Assembly (NCBI RefSeq): GCF_029867415.1
Contig: NC_081182.1
Coordinates: 11,600,646 to 11,664,645, forward strand
Length of the DNA stretch: 64,000 nt
Direction: 5' to 3'
DNA from: Vicia villosa
Taxonomy: Eukaryota > Streptophyta > Magnoliopsida > Fabales > Fabaceae
The notes under the pieces were generated by a model. The model did no database searches and was not told the origin of the DNA. It saw nothing but the letters and a program-made list of their open reading frames with translations. Position numbers and translations under genes: made by a program. Below are positions 54,705 through 64,000 of the stretch, piece after piece; the first letter of the stretch is position 1; every line of letters starts with the position of its first letter.

Positions 54705-56350
54705 TGAGATTATTCCATCTTTAATCAATTTTCTCACAAAAGAATGTATAAGTTCTATGTGTCTAGACTATCCATTATACACTTCGCTGAATTCTCTAGA
54801 TGGCTTGACTAACACATTGTATCAACAGCTATGAAATATTGTCTTTTTGCCAATGAAACACTTTCAATGGAAGGTTCCTTTATCATTTACCTTCCTAACC
54901 TGCAGAAGCGAGAGCCACAAACTCATATTCCATGGTCGAAAGAGTAATAATATTTATTTCTTGCTCTTCCAGGATATTGCACCTCTAACTAGTGTAAATA
55001 CATACTCAGTTGTAAATTTATATACTCCAATACTCAATATCCAACTCGCATCGATATATCCTTCTAATATGTTTGACTAAGTTCATAACCACCGTTATTT
55101 CGCTTTACTTTCATCCAAAAGAGTGTCCATTATTTCAAGATATTTCATTTTGAATGTGGAAGATAGAAACCTCTCTGTTTCTAGATTCCATTCATCTCGT
55201 TGATAATGATCAACATGTAATCAACATAGAGATAAAAGAATACTACATTGTTCTCACACAACTTTGTGTATAAATACTTGTCACAAAAATTAGATGAAGA
55301 ATTTTTTATATGATCATGCATAATGATGCAAGCAAGTTTTTAGATGGAGAAATGAAATATTGGGCAATTTAAGTTGTGTAGTATGAATTGCAATGAGCAC
55401 CTTAGTTATGTACACTTGTCTCAAATATTCAATTGAATTTCTATTTTCAACCTTCTTGATCATTTCTTCCTTTATGTGCATGACACTTTTGAACCTTTTC
55501 TTCTTTTTTAATCTCTGTCTTCATAAAAGTTAGATATAAGACGTGTTTTTCACTATCTCCCCCATTTTGATGATGATAAACTCTTAGAATTCATGTTTTG
55601 AAAAGTCTCCCTTAAGTTGTGTGTCTCCTCTTAATTGATGAATAATGCAATGACATAGTCAAAATGTTGATGTCATTGTTTCGGTGCTTATTTTAATCAT
55701 ACAAGGATTTGACAAGCTTCCACACTTTTTGTTCATTACCAGGAAGCACACGACCTTCTGGATTCTCCATGTAAATCTCCTCATCAAGATCTCCATTTAG
55801 AAATGTCATTTTGATACCCATTTGATGAACTATAAGGTCATTAAATGAACTAATGCAAACAATACTTCTAATTGTCGTCGTCCTTCCTAGTGGTGCATAT
55901 AATTTGAAAAAAATCAACACATTTATTTTGTCTAAAACCATTAGTTACTAATATATTCTTGTAGGTGTTTAGTGTATCATCACTATGATACTTCCTTTTA
56001 AACAACCACTTGCATCCAATGGGTCTTGACCTTTTAGGTAAATTGACAAGTTCATAAGTGTGGTTTGACATTATTTAGTCCATTTTGTCTTGGATAGCAT
56101 CATTCCAAGAGAAGCCCCTTGATGTTACTTCTTCCTTGTAAATCTTAGGATCATCTTCCACTTGAACAATTAATAAATAAATCTTACGGACAAAATTCTC
56201 AATATATCCTTATACTAGATAAATAAAATAAGTCAAGAATCAATTTTGTTTGGTCCTAAATCCTTAGCCTTTAAGACTCTCTTGCTCATCCTAAGTACGG
56301 GTTGTGTTTCAACAATCTATAAAAAATTTGCAGTATATGTTTCAAAAATC
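54705..56350 (-). pseudogene. Ty1/copia pol relic: reverse transcriptase to RNase H
   Basis: On the minus strand, from high to low coordinates: RMSKRVLKAKDLGP (before the RT), IMSNHTYELVNLPKRSRPIGCKWLFKRK (56071 down), IVHQMGIKMTFLNGDLDEEIYME and KVWKLVKSLY (about 55830-55690). Then FFYLYVDYMLI, the YVDD motif reduced to YVDY (about 55230), and the RNase H pieces ITLSTMEYEFVAL-type (about 54930) and SRHIELIHSFVRKLI (about 54745). The order is that of a complete copia RT-RNase H domain, with many stops and frameshifts. No LTR was identified beside it. Confidence 0.85.
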
Positions 56351-57610
<1,260 letters not shown>

Positions 57611-58500
57611 ACATTATGTACTTTTTGACAAATGCAGTACTACTATGAATATTTTATATAAAAATTATATCGATATAAAAGTGATAAAATAACTATATAG
57701 TTATCACTAAGTAAAAAAGTTTAAACTACCAAAACTATCATTTTATATCCGACAAAATTAGAAATACTTAAATGTCTATGAATTATATTCTAAAGATTTT
57801 TTAAAAATTATCAAATAAATTTTTCATTTATTTTTTGTTTCTAGTACTAATGAATATAATAAATGTGACAAAATAATATTATAATAATTTATGTATAATT
57901 GATTCTTCAAATAAAAAACTATTGAATTTTTTTTTAGGGCATTACTTATGTTTAATTTGAATGAAAACAAAATTGTTTAAATCTTTTGTAATATCCTAAG
58001 CAACCTAGTGGGGGCAGCTGCCCCCAATATCGATAGTGTGGATCCGTCCTTGATTTACGCTATATAGTATTTATTAAAATTAGTGTACACTATTATATGT
58101 ACGTACGTCGTACATAAAATTAATATGTAATATCTTTTCGAAATGAAAATAATGATTGCATTGAATCTGGTAAAAGAAAGTAATGAACTTAAATAATACC
58201 ATCAAAATACTATTTTATTAATAAATTTTTCAAAAATTTATAGTATCAATAATGATATCAACTATTAGATTAATTCTATTTAGGATATTGATGTTATAAT
58301 TTTTACATTGTTCTAAATTCTATAAGAAATGATCAATTGTACCCAGATCCATAATATTGATTCATCTTGTGTTTTGTCTCGAGTTCCTCTATGTAATGCT
58401 TAAAACTGAAGTCTAGATAGCCATTAATTGACCTACTATAATATTGTTTGAAAAATAATTGTAAATTAAATGGATCAAGGCTAAAATTGTGTGAAGAGGA
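57611..58500. other. AT-rich spacer
   Basis: No gene. 'gtgggggcagctgcccccaa' near 58009 is a compact GC palindrome in AT-rich DNA, perhaps a transposon end ('gatccgtccttgattt' follows). Confidence 0.35.
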
Positions 58501-58548
58501 TGGACTTTACTTGAGTTTGCACATGACCGGTGAAAACTCGAATGTAGA

Positions 58549-59740
58549 GAACAGAGACGTCTCAAATTTTTGGAGGCCCTGTGTAAGCTAGCCACAATTT
58601 AGCAAGAATAAAACAAATAGAGGCCCTATATAATCAAGATTTAACCTGATAAATATTTTATGAGGCCCCATTTAATCATAAATTAACCTTAAATCCAGAA
58701 TTTTGTGTGAAGAGGATAGGCTTTTTTTCATATATTATTCTGAATCCAAAATTCCCAATTTATATGTCAAATTGGTGTTGTTTCATAAGGTTGCGACCCT
58801 TGATGAAACACACACTTTCAGCAACATTTTTGTTAAATGTAGGATTATTTCTCCTACAACACTTTTCAAGCGTTGCAGTGTTTCGCCTAAAGCAACAATT
58901 TTCAAATATTGTACTGTTTCGCATTCTGCAGCACTTCACAAAGTGTTGCCTATATCTGAATTCAAAGTACAAACTGCCTACTGCAACACTTCACGAAGTA
59001 TCATCTGTTATCAAATTCTTCACTTTAAAATTTTCTTGTCATTTTGAAACACACCTATTGTCATTTATTATAACACCCTGCCCACCTCCTAAACCCCACA
59101 CATGACAGAACAACAGAAATTGGTGTTACAACTCAAAGACACTACTCCATTGCGATCTCTTACAAACCCAAAATAAACTAGGCACTAGATGTACAAGAAT
59201 GGATCAAAATTCGATCTTTTACAAACCATAAAGAAACTATGCACTAGATACTAGAATGGATGAAAATTCGGACCTCCAATATCAGTATAACCAAGATAAT
59301 AGAATGAATGAAAATTCAGACCTCAAATATTAGTAGAGCAAAGCACCAGACGCCTTACACTTTAACTAATTTTAGGTAATCTAGTAGGGTCGGCCCAATG
59401 AATCAAGAGATCTTGTTCTAATTTAAAAAAAAGGGCCCAAATTAAAAAAAAAACAATTATAATAATTAAAAATTATACATAAAAAATATAATTATATATT
59501 AATCAAAAATAAATTTAATTACAATTATTTTAATTTTTTATTATTCCCATTTTTCTATGTATTGGGTTTTTATCATAACATTTTTTTGATTTATTGAGTT
59601 TTTATTATAGCACTTTTGTATGTCTATTAATATTAATGGGAAAAAAAATTGAATCTTCCAAATTTTGAGGCCTCCTAAAATTTGAAGTCTTATGATGTAG
59701 ATCTTGTTGCTCTTGTACTAGGTCAGTCTTGATTTTAAGC
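58549..59740. mobile_element. TIR-element remnants with 'ggaggccct' ends
   Basis: 'acgtctcaaatttttggagg' near 58557 is matched inverted by 'ggcctcctaaaatttgaagt' near 59669. A second inner pair is 'gggtcggcccaatgaatcaa' (about 59387) with the complement of 'tgtactaggtcagtcttgat' (about 59715). The termini resemble hAT/PIF-like MITEs ending in 'gggccc'. Borders are uncertain. Between 58800 and 59000 'gcagtgtttcgcctaaagca' and 'gcagcacttcacaaagtgt' form imperfect inverted repeats. Confidence 0.4.
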
Positions 59741-60329
59741 AGTGATATTATTAGAGATATATGTTAGTTACATATCAGTCTTAGTGAAATAGTAGTATAT
59801 AAAGTAGTAAGCACCTCACTAGAAGGATACTTTCCACTCATTTTGTAATATTTTATTGGCAAAATAGCCTTTTTTGTCTCGTATCTTTAGGGAAGGATTC
59901 ATTTTGGTCCCTCAATTTTAAAAACGATTATTTTAGTCCCTCATGTCTTCAAACAGCACCACGTTAGTCCTTTCCGTTAGGTCTGTTAGTCAAAGTCCGA
60001 ATAAAGGGCTACTTGACATACACCTGGCACTAATGTGGAAACGTATTCATCCAAAATCCATATTTCTTACAACATTCATACCATTGCCCAGAAATTTATC
60101 CCATTCTTGCAATTTTCATATCATTTTCCATAAATTCATCCCACTAAAAATAAATACAAAACGAAATTAGTCACAATACAACTTATACAAGCATTAACAT
60201 TTTTCCTATTCATACTCCAAACCATTTAACACATCAAAATTCATACATACATTAATACAGTATTATAAAATAAAGATATTAAAACCTAAAATCCAAAACC
60301 AAATTTCTCACGGCGGCGGCAACCTCACA

Positions 60330-60990
60330 GCATATTTTCTCAACCTCACAATACTCTTTCCAATCTCTAAATTCCACTCTCCTTACTCTTCAACAATCTC
60401 ACGATAAAACCAATTCATTGTTTCATATCTCTTTACAAATTTCAATTTATCCTCGGAAACCACTACAAATGCTTCAAAATGCTTTCATTTTCACACTTCT
60501 AAAAAGCCCGATTCAGTAATCGCCATTTTCAGAAACTACAATTTCTCTGATTCTCAAAAAAACAACCTTGTTAGATAAGCACCCAATATTATTAATGTGA
60601 CTCCCACAAAAGGTTTTGCCAAAGTTTCAATTTTTACTATCAAAAGGTGCTTCAAGTTATGAAATTGTGGAGATTGTAAGTAGAAGCCCTAGAATTCTTT
60701 ATTCATGTCTTAAGAATCGAGTAATCCATACTTTTGAATTGGTAAGAAGATTTTTTCCATCTAATGAGAAAGTTGTTGAACAAATTCTTTAATGTAAATT
60801 TTTCTTTGATCATTATCATGTTATTAGGAAGAATGCATGTGAAGTCGTTGCTTGATGATGGAGTGGCAGACTCACATATAAGACATTTGTTACTTAGAAT
60901 ATAGTCTATATTATTGTCTTATGCCATGAGGAACGCTTTGATATGGTTAAGAAAATGGGATTTAGATTGCAGAATTTCATATCTGATATT
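60330..60990 (+). pseudogene. Captured mTERF-family gene fragment
   Basis: mTERF proteins are organellar transcription and RNA-processing factors built of repeated helix-turn motifs. The blocks are PDSVIAIFRNYNFSDSQ then NNLVR and a TAA at 60576; PKFQFLLSKGASSYEIVEIV...SRSPRILYSCLKNRVIHTFELVRRFF with stop at 60790-60792; VKSLLDDGVADSHIRHLL from 60839; and EERFDMVKKMGFRLQNF from 60928. The 'F L S K G A S...I V....P.IL..SL.N..IP..E' and 'L.DNGV....I..L' patterns are those of plant mTERF repeats. The pieces occupy three frames, so the fragment cannot make the protein. 60330-60500 may encode the preceding N-terminal part. It lies inside the TIR element. Confidence 0.85.
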
Positions 60991-61019
60991 TTTTTATTAG
61001 AAAATGGGTTTTTGGTTAA

Positions 61020-61110
61020 GGAGAAAAATCCAAATCTATTTTTTTTTGTTAAGAAAATGGGATTTTGGTTAAGGAGACAAATCCAGGTCTAATTTTTTTT
61101 TTTAGAATTT
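61020..61110. repeat. Two-unit direct repeat next to the mTERF fragment
   Basis: 'ttttggttaaggagaaaaat' 'ccaaatcta' recurs as 'ttttggttaaggagacaaat' 'ccaggtcta' about 60 bp later. Confidence 0.75.
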
Positions 61111-61553
61111 CAAACCATTTATTTCTTCTATGTTTTTTTACTTGTTTGTGGGATTTTTTGTTGATGTTGTTGAATTGAAGTAATTGGCGAATTTAAGGAA
61201 TTGTGGATTTTGATTTTGTTTTTAAGTTTTGGGGAAGAAGATGAAAAATCAAATTAAAACCCAAAAAAAATGTAGCGTCCATTTTTTTCGTCACTAAGTC
61301 TGTTACGAAAATTAAATGTTACATGTTAGCAAACAAATTGACGTCGTTAGTGAAATTTGGACGGAAAGGACTAACGTGGCGCTAGTTGAAGACATAATGG
61401 ACCTAAATGGTCGTTTTTAAAATTGAGGGACCAAAATGAACCCCTCCATAAATATATGGGACTAAAAAGGTTATTTTGCCAATTCTGTTTTCATCAATAC
61501 AAAGAGTTGAAGCTTTTCTCTTCCTCTTTTCATGGATGTCATGTTCCGTAACA

Positions 61554-61565
61554 TGGTATGAGAGC
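61554..61565 (+). other. Copia primer-binding site
   Basis: 'tggtatgagagc' differs in one base from TGGTATCAGAGC, the complement of the initiator tRNA-Met 3' region used by plant copia elements. It directly follows the LTR end. Confidence 0.7.
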
Positions 61566-62400
61566 TAATATGGTGTCCACCTTGAAGGATTTTTCCACTC
61601 TACTCTTTCGAGAAAAGTCAATTTTTCTGTATGTTCTTCATTTTCCTCACTCACTTTCCTTTATGTTTCCTAAGAAAATTAAAGTTATTTTACCATTTTC
61701 ATTTGTAATTTTTTATTTGGATCTATTAGCAATTTCAAGTATGATTTGGGATTCAAATTTTTTTCCATTCTTTTCTCACTTTGCTTTAGAATTTTATTTT
61801 CGTTCTTTCTCAGAGGTTTTCTTTTACTTCATTTTTATTCTTCCATTTTGAATTTTGATTTGATCATCTTTGATTCGTTTCAATATGATTATGTTTACCT
61901 TCGTATGCAATTCTTAGTGAAAACATAATCCATACCATTGTTGCTAGTGAAGACGGATACAACATCTAATGTTTATTGGTCCACCCACACAGCTGCATTG
62001 GCTTCTGTCATGTTCCAGATTTCTGGGTGAGAGTAGTTCATCTTAGAATTACTGCCAACACACATAATGACGATAAGCATAAACACGAGATTGAGATTCC
62101 AACCACCACCTTATTTCACTATCTGTGGAGTCTCAACCGAAATCATGGCGATGCACTCTGGTATATGTGTGGGCCTTATGTTATTGCTTAAAATCATATA
62201 CAACTATGGGATTTATCAAGGGAAAAATAGGAAAAGTGAAACCTCTACAACCTGCATAGGGATGAGGCTACCAACCTCCCTACCATTCTCGGTCGCAGTT
62301 ACTTCCTTCAAATTCTCTATCAGCACCTTTTCAAGAAACCTTAATGAATGCAAAAATAAGTACGAAAGAGAAAAAGACTCGAAGTAGTTACCTTGAAATA
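61566..62400 (+). other. Downstream of copia PBS: decayed internal region, no recognised protein
   Basis: Frames of 60-106 residues exist, but none shows a gag or pol motif I recognise. The stretch 61566-61930 is T-rich, leader-like sequence. Confidence 0.35.
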
Positions 62401-62569
62401 GACTAAGTTGATGGTTCGCACAAAGTAAGGTTCACTGGAAGAAATGGTAGTCAGGATAATGGCTCATGGGAAACTGTTAACAAAGATAGGGGCAACTACA
62501 CAAAATAGAAAAATAAGTCTTGAAATCTTACAAATGACGAAAAAAAAGGATAGTTACCCAATAACTCTT

Positions 62570-63210
62570 TATATATTCTCTAATCAACTGCACGATCCAT
62601 GACATCATACATTGGGAATTGTGACCATGCAACCAATGGTTGTGATCTCACATCGAACTATTCAGAGCACTCGAGCATCTTAAGATAAGAAGGCATCATT
62701 ACTGTTAAACATATACCACACATCGAAACCTTCCAACAAAACATCACAAGATATTAGAAAGAAATTCAATGTGCTTGTTCCCAATGCCATCGATTATGAG
62801 GCTCTTCCACTCCCTTTGACCAGGGGCCGGACTAGAAGCCCACACAACAAAACCCTCACAAGGCTCACACATCAAGGTCTAATTGCAAGCACCACAGGGA
62901 AATGGAGAGGAACACGTGTGACCTCGTTCAAGCACGAGACACGTAATTACGACCTTATGTCAACTTCTCACTGCTAGATCTAATCGAACTGTTATCTATA
63001 TGAAAGCCAAATTAAACGGAAGCAGTTCTAAACCGCTTAAGCTATATAAAACTCTGCACGCGTCAAATCCAAGTATTATTTTCACTCTCACATTTAAACT
63101 ACTTCTCATTCACTTCACTCACTTGGACATTATAGTGTTAATCTAGTATATCAACCCGCCGTTTCTCCTCATCATAAGCACACTCTACCGCATGTGAACC
63201 ATATCTCACT
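62570..63210 (+). mobile_element. Ty3/gypsy LTR fragment (copy 2)
   Basis: Parallels 29380-30070: 'ctttatatattctctaatca', 'agaaattcaatgtgcttgtt', 'gaggctcttccactcccttt', 'cacgtgtgacctcg', TATA-like 'gctatataaaactc' near 63041, 'cacatttaaactac' and 'cacttggacattatagtgtt' 'aatct', ending towards 'caacccgccgtttctcctca'. These are U3-R-U5 words of a legume gypsy LTR in plus orientation. Nothing intact follows. Confidence 0.55.
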
Positions 63211-64000
63211 CTGCCGTCAACTAGGAAACAATGTAATGAGTGTGCTAAAATTGTAATCAAATATTTCATTTATTTATATTTTTGTAATAAATAACTATAC
63301 ATAGAATAAATAAATTTATAATAATTAGTCCCTCAATTTTTATTAAATTATAAATAATTTTATAATTTCAATGAATCATTAATATTATTTTTTTATTATT
63401 ATAACCTAATTGCTGTTCATTATTCTTTTTTTTAATTATTTAAATTTGTATTTCTCACACTATAATTATTTTAAGGTTTAACATCTTTCATAATTTTTCT
63501 TTTTCATATAAGAATGGTTATTTTTCTGAATATAAGTGAAAATATCAAAAACAATTTATAATAAAAAAATGAAAATAGTTTATATTAAACTTTAAAATTA
63601 ATGAATGTGTTTTTTTTTTCTAAGTTCAAGCCCCGAGAAGAGTTCACTCTAAAAAACTCAAATCTCCATCACTAGGCTAACCCTTAGAAGTCTAAAATGT
63701 ATTATGTGTAATAATAAGGCGATGAAAAAATTCAAAAAAAACCGAGGTGGTAGTAGTAGTAAAGTTGGCCAATGAGAGTTAACTTGCCATCAATGTATAT
63801 TGGCTTTTCAAAGTTTATCTGTATTACAAGTTTCAAAAATACTTTTTGTACTTTACAAAATGAGTTTTATAAAAGAAAACATTAATATCTTGAAACAAAT
63901 CTTATCTTATAGAGAGAAAAGAAAAGTAATATCTTGAAAGAAAACATTAATGTATTTAAAAAGTAATATCTTGAAAGCGTGTATATATATATATATATAT
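63211..64000. other. AT-rich non-coding DNA; TA run at the window end
   Basis: No gene. 'agtaatatcttgaaa' occurs near 63926 and 63962, and a TA microsatellite starts near 63981 and runs off the window. Confidence 0.45.

Larger units (their letters stand above)
59858..61480. mobile_element. Pack-type TIR element (1.62 kb) carrying an mTERF gene fragment
   Basis: Terminal inverted repeats of about 115 bp. The left begins 'ggcaaaatagccttttt'. The right, read backwards, begins 'ggcaaaataacctttttag'. Both then share 'ttcattttggtccctcaatt', 'ttaaaaacga', 'atgtcttcaa', 'gccacgttagtcctttccgt' and more. There is no transposase. Between the repeats lies a recognisable piece of a host mTERF gene. The flanks give no exact 9-bp duplication; left ...ttttatt and right aattctg... 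share only short words. The superfamily (Mutator-like) is inferred from TIR length. Confidence 0.8.
59762..61553 (+). mobile_element. Short copia LTR (about 170 bp) split by a 1.6 kb insertion
   Basis: Left part 59762-59857: starts TGTTAG and has a TATA-like 'tagtatataaagta'. Right part 61481-61553: 'tcatcaatacaaagagttga', a pyrimidine-rich leader and an end in ...taaca. A primer-binding site follows directly. Together the parts form a typical short plant copia LTR. The element at 59858-61480 interrupts it. The internal copia region after 61565 is decayed, and no 3' LTR was found. Confidence 0.65.

Noticed and set aside
58703..59105. Overlapping plus-strand frames of 114 and 132 residues
   Set aside because: They lie across imperfect inverted repeats inside TIR-element remnants and lack protein motifs.
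59943..60170. 75-residue frame
   Set aside because: It begins inside the left TIR of the Pack-type element and does not belong to the mTERF fragment.
59848..61490. 9-bp Mutator duplication around the Pack-type element
   Set aside because: Flanks were compared base by base; only short words are shared, so no duplication is claimed.

Overview
The window is a stretch of plant nuclear DNA. It is AT-rich, its genes have GT-AG introns, and it is packed with plant transposons of many families. The style of the LTRs and MITEs and the closeness of the proteins to dicot homologues suggest a legume (Fabaceae). That assignment is an inference. I see no prokaryotic or organellar gene order, no rRNA or tRNA gene and no CRISPR array.

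Only a few genes look intact. (1) 8646-12299 (+) is a five-exon, 714-residue chloroplast FtsH protease of the FTSH1/FTSH5 (type A, VAR1-like) class. (2) 14661-17028 (-) is a four-exon, 675-residue DUF630/DUF632 protein of the NRG2/APSR1 family. (3) 30979-31920 (+) and 42533-43480 (-) are two almost identical single-exon DUF241 genes, lying tail to tail in the arms of a roughly 2 kb inverted duplication. (4) 52338-52601 (+) is a small hydrophilic LEA-like protein. Broken genes include a DUF247 pseudogene (2214-3555), a receptor-like cytoplasmic kinase fragment with a nonsense codon (7421-7709) and an mTERF fragment (about 60330-60990).

Layout. 1-8600: repeats, the DUF247 and kinase relics, LTR-like debris and a near-perfect foldback MITE just upstream of FTSH. 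8600-17100: the two conventional genes, with a copia integrase relic and a four-unit minisatellite between them. 17700-20100: a solo LTR holding a hAT-type element, then a second hAT-type element, all with exact target-site duplications. 20150-30070: a graveyard of copia and gypsy fragments, including an antisense extra ORF next to a gypsy LTR. 30100-44400: the DUF241 inverted duplication. Its roughly 10 kb spacer holds MITEs, a truncated copia element, a solo LTR and a 2.9 kb CACTA element with a 3-bp duplication. 44800-46200: a three-level nest of TIR elements. 46300-51700: diverged repeats, a roughly 190 bp tandem array, an exact 70 bp duplication and a TIR element full of palindromes. 52200-64000: the LEA-like gene, copia pol remains, microsatellites, a short copia LTR split by a 1.6 kb TIR element that carries the mTERF fragment, and a second gypsy LTR.

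The genes do not form a pathway. The most interesting item is the TIR element at 59858-61480, which appears to have captured part of a host mTERF gene (Pack-type transduplication) and then inserted into a copia LTR. Exon borders were derived by hand from splice signals and reading frame. Transposon borders are exact only where a target-site duplication is stated.
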